From positions 1 through 64,000 of the forward strand of contig NZ_MDDV01000016.1 of assembly GCF_001854885.1 (NCBI RefSeq): a DNA stretch of 64,000 nucleotides, written 5' to 3'. The position numbers and the translations under genes were made by a program. The number at the start of each line of letters is the position of its first letter. Position 1 is the stretch's first letter. Under the pieces are notes generated by a model, which saw only the letters and a list, made by a program, of their open reading frames with translations, was not told the origin of the DNA and did no database searches. Positions 19,340 to 28,207 of the stretch are shown here, in pieces. This DNA is from Ensifer sp. LCM 4579 (lineage in GTDB: Bacteria > Pseudomonadota > Alphaproteobacteria > Rhizobiales > Rhizobiaceae).

Positions 19340-20196
19340 GCTCGGTTGCCTTCTGTCATTTGGCACCGTCCTGGGCGTCTGTGCAGCTCGCAGGATCGCT
19401 CTTGCGTCCTCGCTGCCGGAGGTGCTCGTTTCGATTTACATCGGACGGACTGAACCACTCGGGACACTCTGGATCGTTGCCGACAGAATCGAACATTTCC
19501 ACTAAGGCCACGCGGCTACGATGTAGGAGCTTGCCAGCTTCGTCGATAGCCTGATTCGGAGGAACTCCCGCAGCACAAACAACAAGGATGATATGGTCGC
19601 GATGCTGTCCGGTCGGGTGCGCGCGCTCGCCACGGCGCACTCTTTCGGTAGATGATCGTTCAACCACGTTGAGTGGTCGCCTCCGGTCTAGCCGAACTGC
19701 TGGGTATGATCGTCGAACCGCACGGGCCCCGGCGCTTGAACGGGGTCGTAGGTTCTCTTTCGACGGGCCAACTATTCGGTGCGGAGAGCAGGCGATCAAC
19801 GGGCTCGCGCTCGTAGTCCACGAGCGGGCGACCAATGCCGCCAAATACGGCGGCCTTTTGCGGCGACGTGGCGGCGTGGACTTTGTCTGGCGGACCGAAG
19901 GCGAACACCCTGTCATCACAAGGAACGAGCGCGGTGGGACTCAGATATCCCTCCTTCCCCCGGCGAAAGGCTTCGCCAGCGCGTTGATGGAAGCCACGGT
20001 GGTCCGCCAATTCGGCGGCACCCCAAGGCATGACTGGCGGACCGATGGTCTCACAGTGAACATCGTCATCCAGTTCGCGGCCTTATGCGATAAGATATCA
20101 TCGGATCGCAGGGCTGTAGTTCGCCTTGACCGGAGATACTGTGCGGGCGGTGACGACACGGCAGCCAGCGGCGCTGCCGTCGCTGAACAAGCGTAG
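19340..20196 (+). pseudogene. GAF-HWE histidine kinase, decayed
   Basis: In changing frames the plus strand shows the end of a GAF domain (EPLGTLWIVADRIEHF at about 19455-19500), then a fragment of the dimerisation helix (DDMVAMLSGRVRALATAHS near 19590-19645), and then the C-terminal ATPase in frame 19588-20196. The ATPase shows LALVVHERATNAAKYGG, the N-box of HWE kinases, followed by ERGGTQISLLPPAKGF and a terminal segment ending DWRTDGLTVNIVI. Stops and shifts before the ATPase show it is dead. It might have been a partner of the neighbouring response regulator, but their orientations diverge. Confidence 0.72.
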
Positions 20197-20217
20197 TCTA
20201 AAGCTTTGCGCCCACAC

Positions 20218-21562
20218 TTAGCTCCTTTCTCTTTGCTGCAACGGGAGACCGTACGCTCGCATTTTGTTGTTGTACAGGGTCTTTCGAGATATCACGAGAT
20301 ATCGGGCGGCTTCACCGCGGCGAAAGCGATGGCGCTGAAGCGCATCGAGGATCCATTCCCGCTCATCCCCCGGACGCGGCGCCTCCGCGTTCACGTCGCC
20401 GAGCGGCGGCAATGCCCGGCCTTGATCCAGTCGCCTTCGCAGCGGATGGCGGCCGTTTCGAGCACGGATCTGAACTCGCGGATGTTTTCTGGCCAGCCAT
20501 AAGTCATCAGCGCTCGGTAGGCCGAGTGGTCCACCGATAGCTTCCGGCGGCGTTGATCCTTTCGGAGCGCTTGTAGGAAGTGTTCGCAAAGGAATGGAAG
20601 GTCTTCGAGGCGATCCCGCAGATTGGGAAGAAAGACGTGACCGGGGCGCGAGACGCGACTCCAGCAAAGGCATCAGCAGCCCGCTTGAGCCCAACTCAGA
20701 GAGCGGTCGCGTCGATGTCAGGATCAGGCGGCCTACAAACCGCCCTCTCTCGTTGTCGCCCAGGCGCCTGTAATTCCCGGTCTCAATGACTTCTATCAGA
20801 CGTTCCTGGGCGTCGACGCACAGGCATTCGACGTTCTCGATCAGCGGGGTTGCTTTGCTATGGTACTGGAGCAGCCCAAGTACCTTCCTCCCGCCTTCGC
20901 TCGGGGCGAAGCCAAAAAGCGATTCTCGACTTGTGTCTTCGGAGCTGATGAGCTCGCTGCAGGAACGTCTAGCAGCTTCATGAATGCCTCGTGCCAGAAG
21001 CTTTTTGCCGGTTCCGGCTTCCCCGGTAATCAGAACCGGCAAAGCAGAAGCGGCAAGCTTTTCGATCCGTTGCTTGATTTGCTGGATGGAAGGTGACCGG
21101 CCGACGATCGAGTATTCGCGCTGCACATGCTCGGGCTGGCGTTCCAATTCATCAATTCGGTTTTGCAAGGTGCCGACGGATTTGAAAGCCGATGTATTAA
21201 AGGCCGGCCTTTCTCCCTTTCTCAGCGATGCGGACGGAGGCCTCCATGGTGTCGGCGATCGGCTTCTCGGATAGATGTGCATGCCGCGCGCAAGGGCCAG
21301 GTCGACGATCCTCTCGTGCAGAGCTGGCGGAATGACGATGGTGCAAAAGTCGGCATCCACCATTTGGAAGGCTTGCACGGCCGAGGTGAAGCACTGTTCG
21401 CTCTTCAAGCCGAGATGCTTGCGGCCGATTTCGAGCGCTTTGGCACGATGTCCACGAGCCCTACCACCTCGATCGTCCGGTCCCAACGTTCGGCGGCAGG
21501 AACGTGACGCATCAACGCTCTCCGAAGCCGCCGGCGCCGATATGCAGGACCTTATACGTCAT
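20218..21562 (-). pseudogene. Deleted copy: Gfo/Idh N-terminus fused to TIM-barrel regulator C-terminus
   Basis: On the minus strand, from 21562, the N-terminal Rossmann part of a Gfo/Idh oxidoreductase is readable (LEIGRKHLGLKSEQCF, a segment with FCTIVIPPALHERIVDLALA, then MHIYPRSRS). Near 21210 it is joined to the AAA+ part of the regulator gene (FKSVGTLQNRIDELERQ, PVLITGEAGTGKKLLARG). The copy ends with the Fis-type helix-turn-helix (HRFRRGEAARYLVISRKTLY) by 20218. It parallels 55756-58693, but about 1.5 kb (the rest of the oxidoreductase and the whole TIM barrel) is missing, and further frameshifts lie after LESRLAPRSR. It is an inverted, dead duplicate. Confidence 0.88.
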
Positions 21563-21579
21563 TGATGTTACCTCCACGT

Positions 21580-21960
21580 AGGCAGGACTGGCGCATACGG
21601 ATCAGACCCGGTCGGGACGCACATCTGCAGGCCCGTGCGTGTGCTCCCAGAGATGACCGAAGCGCTTCCTGCCCTCGAGCGTCGTCTCGAAATATGCGCC
21701 CTTCACGTCGGATCATACTTCGGGAAGATCATGATGGTGGCCCATGCCGATGGCGACGCAATCGCCGGCGTCAACCTGGAAGCTGCGCGAGCCAACGTCG
21801 ACTGTGCCCGCCCCTTCGATGATCACCCAGTATTCATCGCGCTTTGGGCAAGATACTGGCGTCTTCGACGGTTGTGGGTTGCTGCGGACGCCGTGAACCA
21901 TCGTTGCAGAATCACCGCATGTGTGATGCACTTTCACTTGTGCGGGAGCATCGCTCCTTT
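21580..21960 (-). pseudogene. Cupin-gene remnant (copy of the gene at 55089)
   Basis: The minus strand reads KRDEYWVIIEGAGTVDVGSR, then GDCVAIGMGHHHDLPE, then the C-terminal tail in other frames. The order cupin, oxidoreductase, regulator matches the intact operon. The remnant ends where the helicase frame begins, so the helicase cluster was joined to this debris. Confidence 0.82.
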
Positions 21961-21975
21961 GGTAGTGGGCCCATT

Positions 21976-24396
21976 GTGACATACGAAGAATTCTTGCGTA
22001 TCGTGGCGCGGACAGGCGCCATCGGAAGGCTGCCGAACTCGGAGCAGCGAGTCTGTCTCGAGGCAGACCCCACAACTCCCACAATGATCGTTGCTGGTCC
22101 GGGAAGCGGCAAGACCACGGTTCTGGTGCTTCGCGTGCTGCGGCACATCCTTGTCGATCATCTGCGTCCCGAGCAGATCCTGATTACTACGTTCACCGTC
22201 AAGGCGGCGCGGGAGATACGCAGCCGACTGATCGAATGGGGTGAGGCCTTGTTCGAACAGGCCAGAACAGAGCCGATTTCACAAGCCGATCGTGAATTCC
22301 TGGATCATGTGGACATCAATCGCGTGGTCACCGGAACACTCGACAGCGTCTGCCAGGAGGCTCTTGGATCCGACCGGCACGCGGACGAACCTCCGCTCGT
22401 CACATTGGAGAGCTTCGCCGCCAGCGTCATCCTGCAGAGACGCGGCGGGCTCGGCGCAAGCTATCGGAACAATCAAGCCGTTCTCGGCGCATTTCTGTCA
22501 CCCTTCACGTTGGATGACGACCCGCCCACCACGTTGGCTGAAGCGGCCAACACCTTGGTGCCGATCATCGACCGCTTTATCCAGGATCGGGTGGACGTGG
22601 AGAGTTTTGGCGCTGCCGACCAACCGGAGGCTCACCGGATCGTCAGGGAGATTGACTCGACATATCGTCGGTATCTGCGCGAGAACAACTTGCTCGATTT
22701 CTCCGGGCTGGAAGAGGCCTTGTTCGAGCGGCTTCGAGCCCGCCTGATACCAATTTTGCTTGCTGATATCAGGGCGGTTCTCGTCGACGAATATCAGGAT
22801 ACGAACGCCTTGCAGGAGGCGATTTATTTTGAACTGGTCCAGGCGTGCGAGGCGTCATTTACGGTCGTCGGCGACGATGACCAGAGCCTTTATCGATTTC
22901 GCGGCGCGACGATTGAACTGTTCCGTGCTTTTATCGACCGATGTCGTAACCGGCTGGGCAGAGCCCCAGCAGGTCCGCTTTATCTCGTCGAAAATTACCG
23001 TTCGACGGACGAGATCATCGCCTTCTTCAACGCCTTTGTTCGCACCGACCCGAACTTCGGACCGGCCCGCATCCAGCCGCCCAAGCCCGTCATCCGCGCG
23101 AACAATGGCCAAGGTCAGGTACCAGTTCTGGCGATGTTCCGGCCCAATTCGCAGATCCTCGCCAACGATCTGACCGACTTCATCGAAGCCGTGTTCCGTG
23201 GCGAAGGCTATCGCGACCCTCAAGGCCGACTGATCGACGGCTTGCGGGGGAACCGCGAAGCCGGCGATTTGGGCGATGCGGTTTTGCTCGCCTCCAGCGT
23301 GCTGGAAATGCAAAAACCGTATTTTGGCAATCCGCCCAAAGCGCGTTTCACCCATCATCTGCGCAACGCCATGGCAACCCGCGGCATGCAGATGTTCAAC
23401 CCGCGTGGGAGATCGCTGCGCGACATCGAGCATGTCGAACAACTTCTAGGGCTGGTGCTCCTCTCAATCGATCCGCCTGAGCGGCCGGGCGGAAGCCTCT
23501 ACTCCTCGATGGCGATCACTAATGTCGCCAAGTTCTTCATGGACCGATGGGTGGCGGCAGCACGACAGTTTCTGCAAACAAGTCCTCCGCCAGTCTACGG
23601 CCGAAGCCTGGCGCAAGAGATGTCTGAGTGGCGCGACTATTGTCTGCGCGGAACCGGCGATAAAGCATCGAGCCGGGACTGGCCGTTCCTCGACGTTATC
23701 TATGGCTTGATCCCGTGGCTCGATTACTTCGAGATCGATCCAGAGGGCCAAGTCTATCTGGAAGCGCTGTCGCGCGCCGCCGGACAGGCTGCCGGCTTCT
23801 CCGCCTACCGCGGCAGGCTCGTGCGACCGCAAAATCCGGGCTCCCCAGACGATCACGGCCGCCTCAGCATAGAGGCGATTATTCGGGACGTATTGACGCC
23901 GCTCGCCGAAAACGTGATCGACGTCGACGAGGAGATCATGCCGAGTGTTCCCCGTGATCGGTTGAACGTGATGACAATCCACCAGGCTAAGGGTCTCGAG
24001 TTTCCACTCGTGATCGTCGACGTTGGTACTGACTTTACGACGAATCATCAGAAGAACCGCTTTCGGCGGTTCCCAGAACAGCCCTCCTCCACGGCGATGA
24101 TCGAGGACTTGCTGGCACCCTTCACGCCTGACCTCGGCGCTCTGCGCACGCAGCGCAATGGCCTGGACAGAAGTTTCGACGACTTGATCCGCCTCTACTA
24201 TGTCGCTTTCAGCCGGCCGCAAAGCGTGCTGATGCTGGTGGGATGCGACAAGGCCCTCAAGTGGACCAGCAACATCAAGAATGTCGCGCTTGGGTGGCGT
24301 CAGGACGAGAGTTGGGCGTGGCGCGATCAGTCACCGCAACCGACCGGCCGCCGGCTACCGGCAATGGTCAGCCCGCCGAACCTGCTTTTCGTGTGA
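21976..24396 (+). CDS. UvrD/Rep-type superfamily 1A DNA helicase
   Basis: This 806-residue ATP-dependent 3'-5' helicase shows all motifs: Walker A AGPGSGKTTVL, motif Ia TTFTVKAAREI, Walker B VLVDEYQDTN, motif III VVGDDDQSLYRFRGA, motif IV LVENYRST, motif V MTIHQAKGLEFPLVIVD and motif VI YYVAFSRPQSVL. I chose the GTG at 21976 because the upstream part of the frame runs through a cupin remnant. The nuclease gene follows after 7 bp, so the two are certainly cotranscribed and probably act together like the motor and nuclease halves of AddAB or RecB. Their position ahead of the 7-deazaguanine operon suggests a restriction role against unmodified DNA. Confidence 0.93.
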   Translation: MTYEEFLRIVARTGAIGRLPNSEQRVCLEADPTTPTMIVAGPGSGKTTVLVLRVLRHILVDHLRPEQILITTFTVKAAREIRSRLIEWGEALFEQARTEPISQADREFLDHVDINRVVTGTLDSVCQEALGSDRHADEPPLVTLESFAASVILQRRGGLGASYRNNQAVLGAFLSPFTLDDDPPTTLAEAANTLVPIIDRFIQDRVDVESFGAADQPEAHRIVREIDSTYRRYLRENNLLDFSGLEEALFERLRARLIPILLADIRAVLVDEYQDTNALQEAIYFELVQACEASFTVVGDDDQSLYRFRGATIELFRAFIDRCRNRLGRAPAGPLYLVENYRSTDEIIAFFNAFVRTDPNFGPARIQPPKPVIRANNGQGQVPVLAMFRPNSQILANDLTDFIEAVFRGEGYRDPQGRLIDGLRGNREAGDLGDAVLLASSVLEMQKPYFGNPPKARFTHHLRNAMATRGMQMFNPRGRSLRDIEHVEQLLGLVLLSIDPPERPGGSLYSSMAITNVAKFFMDRWVAAARQFLQTSPPPVYGRSLAQEMSEWRDYCLRGTGDKASSRDWPFLDVIYGLIPWLDYFEIDPEGQVYLEALSRAAGQAAGFSAYRGRLVRPQNPGSPDDHGRLSIEAIIRDVLTPLAENVIDVDEEIMPSVPRDRLNVMTIHQAKGLEFPLVIVDVGTDFTTNHQKNRFRRFPEQPSSTAMIEDLLAPFTPDLGALRTQRNGLDRSFDDLIRLYYVAFSRPQSVLMLVGCDKALKWTSNIKNVALGWRQDESWAWRDQSPQPTGRRLPAMVSPPNLLFV

Positions 24397-24403
24397 GGAA
24401 CGA

Positions 24404-25576
24404 ATGGAACTGCCGATCAAACGTCCGGACCGCATCATTCCGGATTACAGCCTTACCGGTGACGTCCTGTCATTTTCGCGCTGTCAACGCAGCTATCGCT
24501 ATTACAACGGCTCCTCCCTTCCGCCCTCCCGACCCGTGCAACTCTGGTATGGAGAATTTCTGCACGGGATGATGGAACGAACGTATCGGCTTTGGCAGGA
24601 ACACCAATCGCTGCCGTTCCCGCTTCACTGTACGATCCCCCAAGAAGGGGAACGTCCCGACGAACCGGTGGGCCTGCCCCCGCTCGACCTGCGCGTGATT
24701 GGCTGGCCGATCGAGCAGGCGCTTGCCCACCAGGGCAAGTTCGCCCGCAGTTCCGACGCGCGGATATCGGCTTATGAGCGCGCCGAGGCAGCAATCAATC
24801 AGCTTGGCCCGCACCTTTTTCCCTTGGTGGATGTTGCCGAGCGAAAGGTGATCGGCACTCGTTTCCTTCTGCCGGGTCAAAATCCGAATGTTGAGCGCGC
24901 CACCCGCTACATCCTAGAAGGGATCATCGACGTGCTCGGCCATACGCAACTCGATGATCAGCCAGAGGGCAACCCGCTGAAAGCGGCCATTGTCGCGGCG
25001 CAGCCGGACCTTAACGGCGAATACGAGATCATTATCGACTACAAGGGATCGCGCCGCCCACCCGTCGACACGGACGAACGAAGTGATTGGCAGTTGGGCG
25101 AATGGCAGGTGCAAACCTACGCCTGGCTGAGATCGCAGCAACCGGAGGCAAGGCCTGTCGCGGCCGGGATTCTTGTCTATATTAGCGAACTTGCGCCGGG
25201 CACGAACGAACTCTCAAACCTTAAACGCGAGATGCGTCGCGGTCGGACCGATGTTGTTCCCGCCAACGGCACGCCGGACTACTATCAAATCAATGCCTGG
25301 GAACCCGGTCGGCAAGTCAATCTGTCCGACGAATTCAAGATGAGACGGGCGATCAGGATAATTCCGGTCACACAAGCATCGATGTTTGCTGCAACAGCGG
25401 CGATCGACCGCGTGGTTCGCGCGATTGAAGACAGAGTAGTCGACGAACGCACGAGCAATCATATTCGCCAAACCTGGCCTGCCGACAGCCAGGATGAAGC
25501 CACCTGCGTTGCCTGTGACTTCAGAGTCTCTTGCGAGCGCTATAACAGTCGCCCGTGGCCGGAAACCGGCCAATAG
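24404..25576 (+). CDS. RecB-like PD-(D/E)XK nuclease with a probable iron-sulfur cluster
   Basis: This 390-residue protein has the layout of the AddB/Cas4-type nuclease domain. An N-terminal cysteine lies in LSFSRCQRSYRYY, a His in GEFLHGMMERTY, the acidic residues in LEGIIDVLG, and the catalytic D-x-K in IIIDYKGSRRP, followed by QVQTYAWL (QxxxY motif). Three Cys at the C-terminus (CVACDFRVSC) could complete a 4Fe-4S cluster with the N-terminal Cys. The start at 24404 follows GTGAGGAACGA. It is coupled to the helicase. Its last 56 bp overlap the convergent membrane-protein gene. Confidence 0.88.
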   Translation: MELPIKRPDRIIPDYSLTGDVLSFSRCQRSYRYYNGSSLPPSRPVQLWYGEFLHGMMERTYRLWQEHQSLPFPLHCTIPQEGERPDEPVGLPPLDLRVIGWPIEQALAHQGKFARSSDARISAYERAEAAINQLGPHLFPLVDVAERKVIGTRFLLPGQNPNVERATRYILEGIIDVLGHTQLDDQPEGNPLKAAIVAAQPDLNGEYEIIIDYKGSRRPPVDTDERSDWQLGEWQVQTYAWLRSQQPEARPVAAGILVYISELAPGTNELSNLKREMRRGRTDVVPANGTPDYYQINAWEPGRQVNLSDEFKMRRAIRIIPVTQASMFAATAAIDRVVRAIEDRVVDERTSNHIRQTWPADSQDEATCVACDFRVSCERYNSRPWPETGQ

Positions 25577-26009
25577 CGCTTGCGCCAGCCTGGGTCGCGA
25601 CAAAGGGAGCCAAGAGAAGCGAGCCGTAGCCATTCATCAGCGTGCCCACTATAGCAATGGCGGGACCGTGTTGATATTCCGCGCGAGCGTCTTGGAAGCG
25701 CTGGTTATCTTCCTCAGGGTTGAGGAGAACGACGCGGGTTTCGACCTCCTTCACCTGACGCGGGATTGTCCTTGCGCTCGCCAGCACCTTTCGATCACCC
25801 TGCCGGATGAGCGGGCGGGCTATAGTCAAGGCGCCAAGAATGATGATGAGCGCTCCGCCTGCCGAGATCCAACCGGGATCGCTCAGGACAAACGCAAGCG
25901 TCGCATGAACGGCAAGAACCACCGTCACCAGCAGCCAGCCAATTGCGGGATTAAATGCACGCCATTGTTCCAGCTTGACGACAACTGCGGAAAGCCAAGT
26001 ACGGTCCAT
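25521..26009 (-). CDS. Small membrane protein of unknown function
   Basis: This 162-residue protein has about three hydrophobic segments: IGWLLVTVVLAVHATLAFVL (about 22-41), the stretch around SAGGALIIILGALTIA (about 49-64) and IAIVGTLMNGYGSLLLAPFV (about 118-137). The soluble part between segments 2 and 3 is charged. No family is recognised. The gene points away from the deazaguanine operon and overlaps the 3' end of the nuclease gene tail to tail. Its start at 26009 faces the operon promoter region, so the 160-bp intergenic stretch serves both directions. Confidence 0.68.
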   Translation of the reverse strand: MDRTWLSAVVVKLEQWRAFNPAIGWLLVTVVLAVHATLAFVLSDPGWISAGGALIIILGALTIARPLIRQGDRKVLASARTIPRQVKEVETRVVLLNPEEDNQRFQDARAEYQHGPAIAIVGTLMNGYGSLLLAPFVATQAGASAIGRFPATGDCYSARKRL

Positions 26010-26085
26010 ATTAGTTCTCTTGTGCGGTGATGTGACAGTTCCGCAGTTTCCGTAGCAGGAATAAAGGCGGTCTGCAGTTTTTGGG

Positions 26086-26114
26086 TTGACGTTTTTGTGT
26101 CACTGCAGTTATTC
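26086..26114 (+). promoter_or_regulatory. Possible sigma-70-type promoter of the deazaguanine operon
   Basis: TTGACG at 26086-26091 and TTATTC at 26109-26114 are 17 bp apart. The first is a good -35 box, the second a weak -10. It lies 55 bp before the first gene of the operon. The intergenic region also holds imperfect repeats around GTGACAG/CTGCAGTT. This is a visual call. Confidence 0.4.
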
Positions 26115-26168
26115 CATGAGCCTAGATTGAGCCCTGCAATAGATGGCGGCAACGCACATTAGTTTACG

Positions 26169-27089
26169 ATGATGCATTTGATCCTTACTGCGTGCACGAA
26201 TCGAAAGCGATACGATCACAGTTTCGCCCTCTCCGCGCGCGCGCTTCCGTGTGGCAGCCTCCAAGATGTGAGTGAGGAATGGAAAGCTAGGGTATTGGCG
26301 GCCCCGCAAGTCGCTTCCGCTGGAGATCTCTACTGCGGGCGCTCTTTTTCCGAGGCGACCGCGGCAGCCAGCGAAATCGGAGCGCAGCTTTACGTCGCGT
26401 CTGCGGGGCTCGGATTTTTGACGGCTCAGCAGCCCGTTCCGTCATACAACCTCACCGTTTCAAGGGGGACGTCGGACTGTATCTTGGATCGCATCACACC
26501 TTCCGCCTCGGAGGCGGAATGGTGGGGAACACTTGTCGATCAAAATGCAGTACGGGAGACACTTCGCTCGGCGGATGGGCTGATCCTGATCGCCGTCGGG
26601 ACAGCGTACTTGAAAATGCTTGCGCCAATTCTTTCAGACTTGCCGGAGGAGACCATCGATCGTCTGCGGATTTTCGTCGGACCGGACGTTTCTATGCTGT
26701 CAGCGCGTCTCGCGGTTCAGACCCTGCCTTACGATGACCGGCTGAATGACCCGCACAGTCCAATTCGGGGAACAAAGATCGATTTCGTCTCGCGGGCGGT
26801 TCACCATTTTACCAAAACTGTCATGGACCAACATCCGACGGCGCCAGTTGCGAAACAGGCAAAACACGTTGAAGAGTTACTACAACATTGGGGCCGTCCC
26901 GATGTCCGTCCTGGTGCTCGTCGTTCTGATGCAGAAATCAAAGCTCTTCTGCGCCAGCACTGGGATCGTACAGGCGGACTGTCGACGAGGCTTCTCCGCG
27001 TTCTTCGAGATGAACTGGCCATTGCTTGTGAGCAAAAGCGCTTTTCCCGCCTGGCCTCTGAGGTCCGGAACGAGGAGATGTCAACATGA
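26169..27089 (+). CDS. YaaA-like / DpdC-like protein, first gene of the deazaguanine operon
   Basis: This 306-residue protein opens MMHLILTACTNRKRY and holds DLYCGRSFSEATAAA, then VASAGLGFLTAQQPVPSYNL. That is the pattern of YaaA/DUF328-related and DUF6884-type proteins (ACS-x-K, LYxGxxF, LSAxYGLL-x-PxxxPY). In known Dpd clusters the YaaA-like DpdC is needed to turn preQ0 in DNA into the amido form, so a similar role is likely here; that assignment is inference. The C-terminal 90 residues carry a basic, helical extension (KHVEELLQHWGRP, RRSDAEIKALLRQHWD). The stop overlaps the next start by ATGA. Confidence 0.65.
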   Translation: MMHLILTACTNRKRYDHSFALSARALPCGSLQDVSEEWKARVLAAPQVASAGDLYCGRSFSEATAAASEIGAQLYVASAGLGFLTAQQPVPSYNLTVSRGTSDCILDRITPSASEAEWWGTLVDQNAVRETLRSADGLILIAVGTAYLKMLAPILSDLPEETIDRLRIFVGPDVSMLSARLAVQTLPYDDRLNDPHSPIRGTKIDFVSRAVHHFTKTVMDQHPTAPVAKQAKHVEELLQHWGRPDVRPGARRSDAEIKALLRQHWDRTGGLSTRLLRVLRDELAIACEQKRFSRLASEVRNEEMST

Positions 27090-28207
27090 CTATTGAAGAT
27101 AACCTCGTTGTTCGCGCGGTGAAGACACAGCAGGGCGACGGCATCGATGTCTACGCCTTCTTTCTCTATGGCTCTGACCTGACTCGTATTGCCGACATCA
27201 GCCGCATCCACAGGGATGAAAAGGAGCTGAAGGGCTTTCAGCGCAAGGAGATCCGCAATCACGTCAATTCCATCGTCGAGTTTCTCGATAGCGGCCCGGT
27301 GCTGTTCCCGAACGCCATCACCCTTGCCCTTTCGCCGGAGATCCACTTCGAACCCTCGCGCGGGCCGAAGCCAAACGGTCTTGTCGAAGTTGGCTTGTCT
27401 GGCACTCTGACCATTCCGTTTCGAAGCGAGGGCGATCGGGCCGCCTGGATCGTCGACGGCCAGCAGCGCTCGCTCGCTTTGGCCAAAGCACAGAATAGCC
27501 GGTTTCCGGTACCTGTGGTGGGGTTCGTCTCCAGGGATCTGCAAATCCACAGAGAGCAGTTCATCCTGGTCAACAAGGTGAAAGCGCTGGATGTTCGTTT
27601 GATCAATGAGTTGCTGCCTGAGGTCGGTTCGCTTCTTCCGAAGGATTTGGCGGTGAACCGTCTGCCTAGCGAATTATGCAACCTCCTGAACAGGCAGCCG
27701 AAGTCGCCATTCTACAGATTGATCAAACGCGCCTCAGATACGGGCGATGACGCCAGTGTGGTCAGCGACACGGCATTGATTTCCGCGATCAAACAGAACC
27801 TACGCCCACCGTTGGGAGCGCTCAGCCAGTATAAGCACTCGCCCGAGACAGCAAACCCTGACGCCATGTACGAGACCCTCGCGCTCTACTGGTCGGCGGT
27901 TCGAGACACATTTCCTGAGGCCTGGGGCAAAGTCCCGACAGAAAGCCGTCTCATGCATTCCGCCGGGATCAAGGCCATGGGGGCACTGATGGATCAGATC
28001 ATGCTGCGCGCAGACAGTTCCGAAATGCCCGATGCCGAAATTCGCGAGTCCTTAAAACGCTTGGCACCGCATTGCTGCTGGACCGAGGGCGTGTGGGGCG
28101 ATCTCGGCTGGGCTTGGAACGAGATACAAGGCACGCCGCAGCATATTTCCAAACTTGCCGACCATCTGATCCAACTCGACCGCAAGCTGTCGAGGCCAAG
28201 CCGATGA
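27086..28207 (+). CDS. DGQHR/DndB-type protein, DpdB-like (copy 1)
   Basis: This is a 373-residue protein of the DGQHR-domain family, which includes DndB and DpdB and resembles ParB/sulfiredoxin ATPases. The signature WIVDGQQRSLALAKAQ is at about residues 117-132. It is preceded by QRKEIRNHVNSIVEFLDSG and followed by QFILVNKVKALDVRLINELL (family pattern F-x-x-IN-x-T-x-x-L). In Dpd systems DpdB binds and hydrolyses ATP and is required with DpdA for base exchange. This copy overlaps the previous gene by ATGA (27086) and the dpdA-like gene by ATGA (28204), so translation is coupled. Confidence 0.85.
   Translation: MTIEDNLVVRAVKTQQGDGIDVYAFFLYGSDLTRIADISRIHRDEKELKGFQRKEIRNHVNSIVEFLDSGPVLFPNAITLALSPEIHFEPSRGPKPNGLVEVGLSGTLTIPFRSEGDRAAWIVDGQQRSLALAKAQNSRFPVPVVGFVSRDLQIHREQFILVNKVKALDVRLINELLPEVGSLLPKDLAVNRLPSELCNLLNRQPKSPFYRLIKRASDTGDDASVVSDTALISAIKQNLRPPLGALSQYKHSPETANPDAMYETLALYWSAVRDTFPEAWGKVPTESRLMHSAGIKAMGALMDQIMLRADSSEMPDAEIRESLKRLAPHCCWTEGVWGDLGWAWNEIQGTPQHISKLADHLIQLDRKLSRPSR

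Noticed and set aside
23464-24222. Minus-strand frame of 252 codons inside the helicase gene
   Set aside because: The helicase motifs on the plus strand run through the same region. The antisense translation has no domain.
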